Positions 30,888-40,118 of a stretch of DNA of 64,000 bases are shown here, piece by piece. Each line of letters opens with the position of its first letter. Position 1 is the first letter of the stretch. This DNA is from Rhizobium sp. (GTDB lineage Bacteria > Pseudomonadota > Gammaproteobacteria > Burkholderiales > Thiobacillaceae). The notes under the pieces are model-generated. The model searched no databases. It saw only the letters and a list, made by a program, of their open reading frames with translations, and had not been told where the DNA came from. Location of the stretch: assembly GCA_019459285.1 (NCBI GenBank), contig JAIBEL010000068.1, positions 1 through 64,000 of the forward strand, written 5' to 3'. A program made the position numbers and the translations under genes.

Positions 30888-32210
30888 GGCGCCCGGCTGC
30901 GGCAGCGCAATCTGCAGCCACACCGCCAACCCGCCGCCGGGCCGGTCCTGCAGGCTGACCTCCCAGCCTTGCGCCGCCGCCAGCTGGCGCACGATCGCCA
31001 GCCCCAGCCCGGAGCCGCCGGTGCCGACGTTGCGCGAGGCTTCGAGCCGGTAGAACGGGCGGAACACGGCTTCCTGTTCCGCCACAGGAATCCCGGGGCC
31101 GCGGTCGAGCACGCCGATGCGGCATAGCCCGTCCCCCATCACGGCCTGCAGGGTCACGGGCTGGCCGCCGCCATAGCGCAGGGCATTTTCCAGCAGATTG
31201 GCCAGAATGCGGCGCAAGGCGCCGGTCGGCACATCGAGCGTGATAGCCGCCGCCTCGATCTGAACGTGCGCCGCCGCGCCGGGCGTGGACCGCACCAGAT
31301 CGGCCAGCAGATCGGCCAGCGCCACCCGCCGGGCAGCCTCATGACCGAAGCCGCGCGCCAGCGTCAGCACATCGCCGATCAGGCGGTCCATCGCCTCGAT
31401 GTCGCGCTCCACCTGCGCCGCCAGTTCCGCGCTCGGCCTGCGCACCAGCATTTCCACCGCCAGCCGCAGCCGTGCCAGCGGCGTGCGCAGGTCGTGCGAC
31501 ACGCCGGCCAACAGCACGGTACGGGCAGCCAGCAGGTCCTCCACCTGTTTCGCCATCTCGTTGAAGCGGCGGCTGAGGGCGGCGATTTCACGCGGCCCGG
31601 TTTCGGGCAGACGCTCCGGCGTCTGTCCGCGGCCCAGGGAAGTGACCGCCTGCTGCAGCCGTTGCAGCGGCCTGGTGGTCCGACGGGCCAGCCACCAAGC
31701 GGCAAGCAAAGTCAGCAACGTGCCGCCGGCCAGCGAGGCCAGCACGGCATGGATCGGACGCGGACCGATGCGGCTGTGGGGAAATCCCACCGACAGATGC
31801 CCGTCGCCGGCGGGCAGCGACACCCAGAACCATTCCTGCCCCCGGATTTCCTCGCGCGAAGTCGTGACCGACTCGCCCGCCCGCGCGCTCAGGGACGCCA
31901 CCAGAAAGCGCAGATAGGGTTCCCGCCACGAGGGCGGCGCGGCATTGTGCGGCGGCTCGGCGCGCAGCGCCAGCGCGTGCGAACGCGCCAGTTCGATTTC
32001 GAAAGCGGGACGGGTGACGGGCGGCAGTTCGCTCCAGGTCTGCGCCGACAGCGTCATCAGGCCCGCGAGGTCGGCCGCCGAACGGCGCGCCATCGGCAAC
32101 ATCAAAAAGTAGGTGATGGTCGATGCCACCAGCAATTCGAAAAGGATGAAGAACGCCAGCAGCAGCAAGGCATTCTGCTGCGTCAGGCTCAGGCGCGACG
32201 ACAGTTTCAC
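30879..32210 (-). CDS. EnvZ-like sensor histidine kinase
   Basis: A 443-residue inner-membrane sensor: TM1 about residues 16-38, a periplasmic domain of about 115 residues, TM2 about 157-175, HAMP about 176-228, then a HisKA/HATPase core. The phosphoacceptor is H239 in LLAGVSHDLRTPLARL. The N box is NLLENALRYGGG, with DRGPGIP and GTGGSGLGLAIVRQL as G boxes. The GTG at 32208-32210 overlaps the regulator's stop (GTGA). The stimulus is unknown. Two small secreted proteins encoded divergently next to the pair may be targets. Confidence 0.93.
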   Translation of the reverse strand: MKLSSRLSLTQQNALLLLAFFILFELLVASTITYFLMLPMARRSAADLAGLMTLSAQTWSELPPVTRPAFEIELARSHALALRAEPPHNAAPPSWREPYLRFLVASLSARAGESVTTSREEIRGQEWFWVSLPAGDGHLSVGFPHSRIGPRPIHAVLASLAGGTLLTLLAAWWLARRTTRPLQRLQQAVTSLGRGQTPERLPETGPREIAALSRRFNEMAKQVEDLLAARTVLLAGVSHDLRTPLARLRLAVEMLVRRPSAELAAQVERDIEAMDRLIGDVLTLARGFGHEAARRVALADLLADLVRSTPGAAAHVQIEAAAITLDVPTGALRRILANLLENALRYGGGQPVTLQAVMGDGLCRIGVLDRGPGIPVAEQEAVFRPFYRLEASRNVGTGGSGLGLAIVRQLAAAQGWEVSLQDRPGGGLAVWLQIALPQPGALI

Positions 32211-32920
32211 GCCTCGCCGCCGCGCGGATTGAACAGGTAGCCCTCGCCGCGCACGGTGCGGATGTAGACGGGCTCGACGGAATCGGGCTCGATCTTGCGG
32301 CGCAGCCGGGTGACGCGGGTATCGACGCTGCGGTCGAACGGATCGCGCTCGTAGCCTTTCAGCATGTCGATCAGCGTGTCGCGCGACAGCACTCGCAGCG
32401 GGTGTTCGATGAAGATGCGCAACAGGGCGAATTCGGCGGTCGACAGTTTCACCTCGACGCCGTCGCGAGTGAGCCGGTGGCTGGCCGCATCCAGCCGATA
32501 CGGCCCGAAGCTGGGCAGCGCCGGCTGCGGGACAGGCTCGGCCTGTCCCTGGCTGCGCCGCAGCAGGGCACGCAGGCGGGCCAGCAGTTCGCGTGGACTG
32601 AAAGGCTTGGCCAGGTAATCGTCGGCCCCCATTTCCAGGCCCACCACGCGATCGATTTCCTCGCCGCGCGCCGACAGCATGAGAATCGGTACGTTCGACT
32701 GGCTGCGCAGACGGCGCGCCAGCGACAGTCCGTCCTCGCCGGGCATCATCAGGTCGAGCACGATGGCATCCGGCATGCCACGCTCCAGCGCCTGCCACAT
32801 GGCCGTTCCGTCCATTGCCGTCTCCACCGCAAACCCGCTGTCGCCCAGGTAGGCCTCCAGCAGGGTGCGCAGCCCCGGGTCGTCGTCCACCACCAGGATG
32901 CGTGCGGCGGCCACCGTCAC
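32207..32920 (-). CDS. OmpR family response regulator
   Basis: A 237-residue DNA-binding regulator. The receiver domain has ILVVDDDPGLRTLLEAYL, the phosphorylated aspartate D56 in AIVLDLMMPGEDG, and the conserved lysine in DDYLAKPFSPRELL. The C-terminal winged helix has LSTAEFALLRIFIEHP and RTVRGEGYLFNPRG. Start GTG 32918-32920 follows a GGAG site. It is the first gene of the two-gene operon with the sensor kinase. It resembles OmpR in domain plan, but an osmotic role is not established. Confidence 0.93.
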   Translation of the reverse strand: MTVAAARILVVDDDPGLRTLLEAYLGDSGFAVETAMDGTAMWQALERGMPDAIVLDLMMPGEDGLSLARRLRSQSNVPILMLSARGEEIDRVVGLEMGADDYLAKPFSPRELLARLRALLRRSQGQAEPVPQPALPSFGPYRLDAASHRLTRDGVEVKLSTAEFALLRIFIEHPLRVLSRDTLIDMLKGYERDPFDRSVDTRVTRLRRKIEPDSVEPVYIRTVRGEGYLFNPRGGEA

Positions 32921-33181
32921 AACGCACTCCGGGCAGGGTTGGGCACAACAGGCTTGAACGATTGCATCATGCGGGGTCCGGATTGGATGGCGGGTTACGG
33001 TTTTCGGGCCTTGCGCCCGATGTTTTTATCCTACTCCACAACAGGGCCTTTCCGGCCCGCCTGTCACAAACGGACACACACTGGCACGCAGTGCCATCCA
33101 GCCGACATCGCACAGCGACACCACCGGCCCACACTGCATTCCAACCGCAATCCCGCGGTCTCAACGAAACCCGAACCGCAC
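32921..33181. other. Intergenic region between the response regulator and secreted-protein genes
   Basis: This 261-bp divergent spacer contains two hairpins: CGGGC-CTTGC-GCCCG (about 33005-33019), followed by ATGTTTTTA on the plus strand, and GGGCC-TTTCC-GGCCC (about 33046-33060). It should contain promoters for both directions. I see no gene and no clear operator. Confidence 0.4.
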
Positions 33182-33526
33182 ATGACCCTGCTCCGCCTGA
33201 GCCTGCTTCTTGTCCCGTCCGTCCTGGCCCTTGCCATGCCTGCACTGGCCGAGGCACGCCAGGGCAACGCGAACATCGTGCAGCCTCGTCCCCTCAACCT
33301 GTCGTTGCCGCGCGATCTCCCGCCTCCTCCCGGTGCCAGTCAGGTCGACGAGGCGGTACAGCGTAATCTGCGCGCGCCAGCACCCACCCAGGACAGTCAG
33401 CAGGCTCCGGCCCGCCTGCCTTATGGCGCGGGCTACGAGCATCGCCATCCGGAAATAGGCGGCGCGGCGCCAGGCGGCAGCCCCGGTACCGCCCCCGGTG
33501 CCGGCGCCGGGCGACGGGGTCGTTAA
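33182..33526 (+). CDS. Small secreted proline-rich hypothetical protein
   Basis: A 114-residue protein with a clear signal peptide (MTLLRLSLLLVPSVLALAMP, cleavage near ALAEA). The mature part is Pro/Ala/Gly-rich and probably disordered, with NLSLPRDLPPPPGASQVDEA and the C-terminal GTAPGAGAGRRGR. I do not recognise a family. It is divergent from the two-component pair and precedes a second small secreted protein by 24 nt. No strong ribosome-binding site is visible. Expression control by the neighbouring regulator is a guess. Confidence 0.6.
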   Translation: MTLLRLSLLLVPSVLALAMPALAEARQGNANIVQPRPLNLSLPRDLPPPPGASQVDEAVQRNLRAPAPTQDSQQAPARLPYGAGYEHRHPEIGGAAPGGSPGTAPGAGAGRRGR

Positions 33527-33550
33527 TCCCACCCTCTTTAGGAGCGCACC

Positions 33551-33853
33551 ATGAAATCGACAAAAATTCTTTCTGTCATCCTGCTTGCCGCCGGCCTGGC
33601 CAGCGGCACAGTCCACGCCAAGGGCGGCCACGCCGGCATGGGGGGCGGCATGGGAATGGGCAATACCGGCCTGTCCCCCCCTGATTCGGCGCAACGCAAG
33701 GAAACACGCACCCAAATCCGCGATGAAAAGCGCATCCAGACGCGCGATGGCGCCCAGACCAACAGTGCGCAGCGCAACCAGAACCGCGACCACATCCGCA
33801 CCGAAACCAGCGAGCAGATTCGTAGCAGCGGCGCGTCCCCCGCGGGCCAGTAG
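33551..33853 (+). CDS. Small secreted charged hypothetical protein
   Basis: A 100-residue protein with signal peptide MKSTKILSVILLAAGLASGT, cleavage near VHA. A Gly/Met-rich stretch (GGHAGMGGGMGMGNTG) follows, then a highly charged Gln/Arg-rich helix with the recurring pattern RTQIRDEKRIQTRD. The ATG follows a GGAG site at good spacing, so the gene is believable. No family is recognised. The Met/His-rich part might bind metal, which is speculation. Confidence 0.65.
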   Translation: MKSTKILSVILLAAGLASGTVHAKGGHAGMGGGMGMGNTGLSPPDSAQRKETRTQIRDEKRIQTRDGAQTNSAQRNQNRDHIRTETSEQIRSSGASPAGQ

Positions 33854-34013
33854 GGACGGCGCAGACAGCCGGCGCAGTGTCCGGCCAGACATGCAAGCTG
33901 GAATGCAGCCGTGCGTCCCCGCTTGCATGCGCCCATAACATAAGTATGGTTTTTCCGGCGCCTGCCGGGCGCGCTAGAATGCTGCTTTAAGCCCCGCATC
34001 TAGCCCAAACATC

Positions 34014-34823
34014 ATGACTGTCACCATCAAAACCGGCGCCGAAATCGAAGGCATGCGCGTCGCCGGACGACTTGCTTCGGAAGTGCTCGACTACATCACG
34101 CCCTTCGTCAAACCCGGCGTCACCACGGGCGAGCTCGACCGTCTGTGCCACGACTACATGGTCAACGTGCAGGGCACGATCCCGGCGCCGCTGAACTATG
34201 CGCCGTCCGGCCACACCCCCTACCCCAAGTCGATCTGCACCTCGGTCAACAACCAGGTGTGCCACGGCGTGCCGGGCGACAAGGTGCTGAAGAACGGCGA
34301 CGTCGTGAACCTCGACATCACGGTGATCAAGAATGGCTGGCACGGCGACACCAGCCGCATGTTCGCGGTGGGCGAGGCGTCGATCCAGGCCAAGCGCCTG
34401 ATCCAGATCACCTACGAAGCCATGTGGGTCGGCATCGATCACGTCAAGCCGGGCGCCCGCCTGGGCGACATCGGCCACGCCATCCAGCGCTTCGCCGAAA
34501 ACCATGGCTACAGCGTGGTACGCGAGTTCTGCGGCCACGGCATCGGTCTCAATTTCCACGAGGACCCGCAGGTGCTGCACTATGGCAAGCCCGGCACCGG
34601 CCTCGTGCTGGAACCTGGCATGACCTTCACCATCGAGCCGATGATCAACGCCGGTCGCCGCGACATCCGCCAGATGCCCGACGGCTGGACCATCGTCACC
34701 AAGGACCGCAGCCTCTCTGCGCAGTGGGAACACACGATCCTGGTGACCGACAACGGCTATGAAGTCCTGACCGTCTCGGCCGGCACCCCGGCCGTTCCCG
34801 ACCACATCCGTCACGCTGCGTGA
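34014..34823 (+). CDS. map: Methionine aminopeptidase, type I
   Basis: Removes N-terminal methionine after deformylation. The 269-residue enzyme shows the five metal ligands: two aspartates in VVNLDITVIKNGWHGDTSRM, the histidine in EFCGHGIGLNFHEDP, and the glutamates in GMTFTIEPMIN and in WEHTILVTDNGYE. A TAGAAT box lies 32 nt upstream, and the leader can form a GCTAG/CTAGC stem. Peptide deformylase, the preceding step, is encoded at 38102-38635. Confidence 0.97.
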   Translation: MTVTIKTGAEIEGMRVAGRLASEVLDYITPFVKPGVTTGELDRLCHDYMVNVQGTIPAPLNYAPSGHTPYPKSICTSVNNQVCHGVPGDKVLKNGDVVNLDITVIKNGWHGDTSRMFAVGEASIQAKRLIQITYEAMWVGIDHVKPGARLGDIGHAIQRFAENHGYSVVREFCGHGIGLNFHEDPQVLHYGKPGTGLVLEPGMTFTIEPMINAGRRDIRQMPDGWTIVTKDRSLSAQWEHTILVTDNGYEVLTVSAGTPAVPDHIRHAA

Positions 34824-37366
34824 GCAAACCGCCGTTCGCCGATCTTCGCGAGCGGCTCAAATCGGGCCGCGCCGATCTGGCTGCGGCCTTTCTACGCAAA
34901 TCCACCGCCCACTACTTGAGCCGCCACGCTGCGCTGGTCGACAGCGTGCTGATCGAGCTCTCGGCCCGGCTCGCCCTGCCCTCCACCTTCTGTCTCGCGG
35001 CCGTCGGCGGCTACGGACGCGGCGAACTGTTCCCCGGGTCCGACGTGGACGTACTGATGGTACTGCCCCATGACCCCACCCCCGACCAGCAGGCCACGCT
35101 GGAAAACTGGGTGCAGGCCTGCTGGGACGTCGGGCTGGAGATCGGTCATAGCGTGCGCACGGTCGACGCCTGCCTGGCCGAAGCCGCGGACATCACGGTG
35201 GAAACCAACCTGCTGGAGGCGCGCTTCGTGTGCGGGGCTGCGGACCTGTTCGACGAATTCGGCCGCCGCTTCCAGGCACGTTTCGACCCCCAGCATTTTT
35301 TCGACGGCAAACTGGCCGAGCAGCAGGCGCGCCACGCACGTTTCGACGACAGCGCCTACAAGCTCGAACCGAACCTGAAGGACAGCCCCGGCGGCCTGCG
35401 CGACCTGCACACCGTCCACTGGCTGGCACAGGCCTGCGGCATCCTGGGCGGCTGGAGCGGTATCGCGCGCGCCGGCCTGCTCACCCACGCCGAAGCGCGC
35501 CGCATCGCGCACGAGGAACGCACCCTGTCGGCGCTGCGGATTCATCTGCACCTCCTGGCGAGGCGGCGCGAAGACCGCCTCGCCTTCGATTACCAGACCG
35601 AACTGGCCGCCCGCCTCGGGCTGGCCGCCACGCCCCATCGCCGCCCCGGCGAGCGCCTGATGCAGCGCTATTACCGCGCCGCCAAGCTGATCCAGCGCGT
35701 CAACGACATCCTCATCCAGTCGCTGCGCGTACGGCTGTTCCCGGTGACCGCGCCGCCGCAGCCGATCGACGCCGATTTCCAGGTGCGTGCCAATCTGCTC
35801 GAAGCGCGCGCCGCCGACCTGTTCGAACGCAAGCCGGATGCCCTGCTGCGCGCCTTCATAGTGTATGCCCAGCACCCTGCACTCGCCGGATTCGAGCCGG
35901 CGACGCTGCGCGCCCTGTGGCGCGGCAGCACGCGCATCGATGCGGCATTTCGCGTTGATCCGCTGCATCGCGCCCTGTTCATGACGCTGCTGCGCCAGCC
36001 GCTGGGCATCACCCGGGCGCTGCGCGCGATGCATCGCTATGGCCTGCTCGGTCGCTACATCCCGGCATTCGGCCGCGTCGTCGGGCAGATGCAGCACGAC
36101 CTCTTCCACGTCTACACGGTCGATGAGCACATCCTCACCGTGCTCCGCAACATGCGGCGCTTCACCGTGCCGGGCCTTGGGCACGAGTTCCCGCTTGCCA
36201 GCCGGTTGATTGCCGCGTTCGACAAGTCTGAGCTGCTATACTTGGCCGCCCTGTTCCACGACATCGCCAAAGGGCGCGGCGGCGACCATTCCGAACTCGG
36301 TGCCGTCGATGCGCGACGGTTCTGCCGCCAGCACCAGCTCGACAAGGCGGACAGCGAGCTGGTCGCCTGGCTCGTGGACATGCATCTGGTGATGTCGCGC
36401 ACCTCGCAAAAAGAAGACATCAGCGACCCCGGGGTCATCGCCGCCTTCGCCGCCCGGATCGGCGACACGCGCCGGCTGGCCGCCCTGTACCTGCTGACCG
36501 TGGCCGATATCCGCGGCACCAGCCCGAAAGTGTGGAACGCCTGGAAAGGCAAACTGCTGGAAGACCTGTACCACGCCACCCATGCCCGGCTGGCGGGCAG
36601 CGATGCCGCGGTGGCGGACATTGCTGCCCGGCAGAACGAAACACGGGTCAATCTCGCCCTGTATGGCCTGCCGGCCAGCGCCGCCGATGCGCTATGGGCG
36701 CATCTCGACGAACGCTATTTCGTCCGCTTCGACGCCCGCGACATGGCCTGGCAGGCGCGCATGCTGTGGCGCCGCACCGACAGTGCCGACGCCGTCGTGC
36801 GGGCGCGGCTGTCGCCAGCCGGCGAGGGTATACAGGTGCTGGTCTACGCGCCCGACCGAGCCGACATCTTCGCCCGTATCTGCGGCTTTTTCGCCCGCAT
36901 CCAGTACACCATTCTCGAGGCCAAGATCCACACCACGCGCAATGGGTATGCCCTGGACAGTTTCCAGGTGATGGACCTGGCCAATCGCGGCATCCATTAC
37001 CGCGATTTCCTGAATTTCGTGGAATACGAACTGGCGCGCGACCTCGACCCCACGCGTTCGATACAGCCTGTGCCACGCGGCCGCCTGTCACGCCATCAGC
37101 GCCACCACCCCTACCCCACCACGGTACGGCTGGAAGCCGACGCACAGGGTCACGGCCATATGCTGTCGATCACCTGCGCGGATCGCGGGGGCTTGCTGTT
37201 CGCAGTGGCGGAAGTGCTGATGCGGCATGACGTGAACGTCTATGCCGCCAAGATCGACACCCTGGGCGAGCGGGTGGAAGATACGTTTCTGATCCGGGGC
37301 ACGGCCTTGCAGACGCCCGCGGGCCGCGAGGCGCTGGAAGCGGAGACGATCGAAGTGCTGAAGTGA
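34820..37366 (+). CDS. glnD: [Protein-PII] uridylyltransferase
   Basis: Bifunctional sensor that uridylylates PII under nitrogen limitation and removes UMP when glutamine is high. The 848-residue protein has the nucleotidyltransferase motif AVGGYGRGELFPGSDVDVLM near residue 60, a PII-UTase helical domain, an HD domain with LAALFHDIAKGRGGDHSE near residue 480, and two C-terminal ACT domains. The GTG start overlaps the map stop (GTGA). It probably modifies the GlnB encoded at 7982-8320. Confidence 0.97.
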   Translation: MSKPPFADLRERLKSGRADLAAAFLRKSTAHYLSRHAALVDSVLIELSARLALPSTFCLAAVGGYGRGELFPGSDVDVLMVLPHDPTPDQQATLENWVQACWDVGLEIGHSVRTVDACLAEAADITVETNLLEARFVCGAADLFDEFGRRFQARFDPQHFFDGKLAEQQARHARFDDSAYKLEPNLKDSPGGLRDLHTVHWLAQACGILGGWSGIARAGLLTHAEARRIAHEERTLSALRIHLHLLARRREDRLAFDYQTELAARLGLAATPHRRPGERLMQRYYRAAKLIQRVNDILIQSLRVRLFPVTAPPQPIDADFQVRANLLEARAADLFERKPDALLRAFIVYAQHPALAGFEPATLRALWRGSTRIDAAFRVDPLHRALFMTLLRQPLGITRALRAMHRYGLLGRYIPAFGRVVGQMQHDLFHVYTVDEHILTVLRNMRRFTVPGLGHEFPLASRLIAAFDKSELLYLAALFHDIAKGRGGDHSELGAVDARRFCRQHQLDKADSELVAWLVDMHLVMSRTSQKEDISDPGVIAAFAARIGDTRRLAALYLLTVADIRGTSPKVWNAWKGKLLEDLYHATHARLAGSDAAVADIAARQNETRVNLALYGLPASAADALWAHLDERYFVRFDARDMAWQARMLWRRTDSADAVVRARLSPAGEGIQVLVYAPDRADIFARICGFFARIQYTILEAKIHTTRNGYALDSFQVMDLANRGIHYRDFLNFVEYELARDLDPTRSIQPVPRGRLSRHQRHHPYPTTVRLEADAQGHGHMLSITCADRGGLLFAVAEVLMRHDVNVYAAKIDTLGERVEDTFLIRGTALQTPAGREALEAETIEVLK

Positions 37367-37379
37367 CCTGCGTCAGGCC

Positions 37380-37604
37380 CTAGACGGCCGGGCGCGCGTA
37401 CTCGTCGACGTAACGACCACGCGACGGCGTTTTGCGGGCAGGCGGTGATTTCTTGCGGACGCCGTCGGCCGGTTTCTTGACCTTTTCCTCCACCTCGGTC
37501 TTGACGCGATTGCGCCCGCGCCCCGGACGAACTGACGTACTGACCCCCGCCACGTCGGCGAGATTCAGACCGGAATACCGTTCGTAATCCTGGAACACAC
37601 TCAT
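37380..37604 (-). CDS. Small basic hypothetical protein
   Basis: A 74-residue protein starting MSVFQDYERYSGLNLADVAG and ending in a Lys/Arg-rich tail (KVKKPADGVRKKSPPARKTP). No family recognised. The ATG overlaps the stop of the FlaF-like gene (ATGA), so it is probably translated with it. The gap to the convergent glnD is only 13 nt, with no terminator. Confidence 0.55.
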   Translation of the reverse strand: MSVFQDYERYSGLNLADVAGVSTSVRPGRGRNRVKTEVEEKVKKPADGVRKKSPPARKTPSRGRYVDEYARPAV

Positions 37605-37984
37605 GCCGCCTCCCGCCATTCCTTGAGGCTGCCGGCCAGCGTGCGCGTCAAGGCGATGAGGCTGCCCAGGGTATCCACGTCGGGCGTGGCCTCGCACAAA
37701 CTGATCTTGCTGTCGGCATACACCGACAGGATCAGCAGGTTGTGCTGCACGTCCAACGGCAGCGCCAACGTGCCTTCGGCCAGTCCGGCCTGGATCGCAT
37801 GCCAGACGCCGCGGCTGGCCTCCAATGCGGCCATGAGACGCAGCGGGCGATTGGGATCGGTCCAGTGCCGCTGCACGGCCATCAACTGGGCGGCAATGTC
37901 GTCGAGCTGGGCTGCTTCGTCCATCATCACGTCGGCGTGGTGGATATGACGCTGGGCTTGCTGGATCTGATGTTCCGGGATCAT
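37601..37984 (-). CDS. FlaF-like protein
   Basis: A 127-residue all-helical protein. The central block LMAALEASRGVWHAIQAGLA, followed by LPLDVQHNLLILSVYADSKI, resembles the flagellin regulator FlaF, where a similar N-x-x-LW...L-P-x-x-L-R-x-N-L-L-x-L pattern occurs. No flagellar genes lie nearby, so a flagellar role is only a suggestion. It starts at ATG 37982-37984 and overlaps the following small basic gene. Confidence 0.5.
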   Translation of the reverse strand: MIPEHQIQQAQRHIHHADVMMDEAAQLDDIAAQLMAVQRHWTDPNRPLRLMAALEASRGVWHAIQAGLAEGTLALPLDVQHNLLILSVYADSKISLCEATPDVDTLGSLIALTRTLAGSLKEWREAA

Positions 37985-38101
37985 GGGTGTCCTTGCTGCG
38001 TGTGCCGGGGCACATCGCCCACGGTTACGCTACAAGTTAGCGGCGCGGACCGTCGCAACTTTAGGCTAGCTAATTGCATGCCCGAAAGCGTCGAAAACCC
38101 G

Positions 38102-38635
38102 TCAATCGTCCTGCAAGGTTTGTCCCGGAAACAGGGTCTCGGTGAAACCGAAATCGCGCAGATCGCGAATCCGCATCGGATAGAGAATGCCGCGCAGATG
38201 GTCGACCTCGTGCTGCACCACGCGGGCATGGAAATCGCTCACGCTGCGATCGATCGGCTGCCCCGTGGCGTCGAAGCCCTGGTAGCGCAGGGATACGTGG
38301 CGCGGCACGAGGCCGCGCATGCCCGGCACCGACAGGCAGCCTTCCCAGCCCTCTTCCATGACATCGGACAGGGGCGTCAGCACGGGGTTGATCAGCACCG
38401 TGAAAGGAACGTTCTCGGCCTCTGGATAACGCGGATTGGCGGCAACTTCGAATATCACCACCTGGAGGCCGATGCCGATCTGCGGCGCCGCCAGCCCGGC
38501 CCCGTTCAGCGAGTGCATGGTGTCCTGCATATCGACGATCAATTGCGTCAGTTCGGGCGAGGAAAAATCCTCCACCGGATGCGCCTGCGCAAGCAAGCGC
38601 GGATCACCCATTTTCAGGACCTCGCGGATGGCCAT
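38102..38635 (-). CDS. def: Peptide deformylase
   Basis: Removes the formyl group from nascent proteins. The 177-residue enzyme has all three motifs: [25 protein letters not shown] with the metal-binding cysteine, and [12 protein letters not shown] with the HEXXH histidines. Its start lies 22 nt inside the end of the rsuA-like gene. It appears to be the last gene of hpt-mtnP-rsuA-def. Confidence 0.96.
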   Translation of the reverse strand: MAIREVLKMGDPRLLAQAHPVEDFSSPELTQLIVDMQDTMHSLNGAGLAAPQIGIGLQVVIFEVAANPRYPEAENVPFTVLINPVLTPLSDVMEEGWEGCLSVPGMRGLVPRHVSLRYQGFDATGQPIDRSVSDFHARVVQHEVDHLRGILYPMRIRDLRDFGFTETLFPGQTLQDD

Positions 38636-39348
38636 GGCTGCTCCAGCTGTTGCAGGTCGGCGGACTCCAGCCAGCGCCAGTCGCCGGGCGGCAGGTCTGC
38701 GGGGAGGGCGTGACTGCCGATGACTTCGCGATGCAGCGTCTCGACCCGGTTACCCGTCGCCGCGATCATGCGTTTGACCTGATGGTATTTGCCTTCGGCG
38801 AGCGTCAGGCGCAGCGTGTGCGCATCGAGTTTGTCGCAGGCCAGCGCGGCGATCGGCGCCGGTTCGTCGTTCAATGCCACGCCTTGACGCAAGGCGTCCA
38901 GCATGGCGTCGGTCACGGACTCGACACAGGTGGCGCGGTAGATTTTGGCGATGCCCTTTCTGGGCGAGATCATGCGGTGGATGAACTGGCCATCATCGGA
39001 AAACAGCAGCAGGCCGGTGGTGTCCTGGTCGAGCCGTCCCACGCACTGCACCCCGCGCTGCAGCAACGGCACCGGCAACAGGGAAAACACGCTGGGGTGA
39101 TGGCTGGGATGATGCGAGCACTCGTAGCCGGCCGGTTTGTGCATCAGCACATAGACTTGCTCGCGAAACGTCCAGGTCACGCCGTCCAGGGTCAGTTCCA
39201 GCCCCCCGGGATCGACCTCGGTCTCCGGATCGTCGCAGACCACGCCGTTGACCCCGACTGCGCCCGCACGCACCTGGGCCACGCAGTTCTTGCGTGAACC
39301 GAATCCTTGCGACTGCAGGGCGCGATAGAGTTTCATGCGATACGCCAT
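38614..39348 (-). CDS. rsuA: 16S rRNA pseudouridine(516) synthase RsuA
   Basis: A 244-residue pseudouridine synthase. The N-terminal S4 domain ([20 protein letters not shown]) precedes the catalytic motif [40 protein letters not shown] and LHREVIG are typical of RsuA-class enzymes. Target position is inferred from similarity to RsuA. Start is taken at ATG 39346-39348; an ATG four codons later (MKLYRAL) is possible. Confidence 0.88.
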   Translation of the reverse strand: MAYRMKLYRALQSQGFGSRKNCVAQVRAGAVGVNGVVCDDPETEVDPGGLELTLDGVTWTFREQVYVLMHKPAGYECSHHPSHHPSVFSLLPVPLLQRGVQCVGRLDQDTTGLLLFSDDGQFIHRMISPRKGIAKIYRATCVESVTDAMLDALRQGVALNDEPAPIAALACDKLDAHTLRLTLAEGKYHQVKRMIAATGNRVETLHREVIGSHALPADLPPGDWRWLESADLQQLEQPWPSARS

Positions 39349-39355
39349 TCCCTGC

Positions 39356-40117
39356 TCAGTACGTGCACAAGCCAGCCGCGTCGTCGGTCACCAGCTGTTC
39401 CAGCAGATGCCGTACCTGCAGCATCACTTCGCCCAGCACGGCCTGGATTTCACCCATCTGGATGCCCTCGGACGATAGCCCGCGGCCGGCCGCATGATTG
39501 ACCACTGCGCCCACCGTCGCGTAGCAGAGCGCCAATTCGCGCGCCAAATAGGCTTCCGGCATGCCGGTCATGCCCACCATGTCGGCGCCATCGCGCTCCA
39601 TGCGGTTGATTTCGGCCGCCGTTTCCAGGCGCGGCCCCTGCACCGCGCCGTAGACGCCGCCGTCGCGCAGGCTGATGCCGGCGCGGGTGGCGGCTCGCAG
39701 CAGCGCCGTGCGCATGGCGCCGCAATAGGGCGTCGTGAAATCGAGATGGGTCACCGGCTTGTCGCTGCCGACAAAATACGTGGCGGCACGGCTGTGCGTG
39801 TAGTCGATGATCTGGTCGGGGATAGCCAGCGTACCGGGAATCAGTTCGGGGTGGATGCCGCCGACCGTGGCCACCGACACCACGCGGTCGACACCATGTT
39901 CCTTCAGCGCCCACAGGTTGGCGCGATAGTTCACCTCGTGCGGCGGGATGGTATGGCCGTAGCCGTGGCGCGCCAGGAAGATCACCTCCTGCCCGCAGAT
40001 GCGGCCGAATGTGAGTGCGCCCGAGGGTTCCCCGTAGGGCGTACGCGCCACCTGACGATGGGTGATTTCCAGATTGGCCAGTTGCGTAAGACCGGTACCG
40101 CCGATGATGCCCAGCAT
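39356..40117 (-). CDS. S-methyl-5'-thioinosine / methylthioadenosine phosphorylase family
   Basis: A 253-residue nucleoside phosphorylase of the MTAP/PNP family. It starts MLGIIGGTGLTQLANLEI and has FLARHGYGHTIPPHEVNYRA for phosphate and ribose binding, plus MVGMTGMPEAYLARELALCY. The TGMPEA variant and association with hpt suggest the S-methyl-5'-thioinosine phosphorylase branch known from Pseudomonas, yielding hypoxanthine that Hpt can salvage. The exact substrate is inferred. It begins 1 nt after the hpt stop. Confidence 0.82.
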   Translation of the reverse strand: MLGIIGGTGLTQLANLEITHRQVARTPYGEPSGALTFGRICGQEVIFLARHGYGHTIPPHEVNYRANLWALKEHGVDRVVSVATVGGIHPELIPGTLAIPDQIIDYTHSRAATYFVGSDKPVTHLDFTTPYCGAMRTALLRAATRAGISLRDGGVYGAVQGPRLETAAEINRMERDGADMVGMTGMPEAYLARELALCYATVGAVVNHAAGRGLSSEGIQMGEIQAVLGEVMLQVRHLLEQLVTDDAAGLCTY

Positions 40118-40118
40118 G

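Noticed and set aside
33854-34013. Separate small RNA upstream of map
   Set aside because: A TAGAAT box and a GCTAG/CTAGC stem are present, but they are more simply the map promoter and leader; there is no terminator before map.
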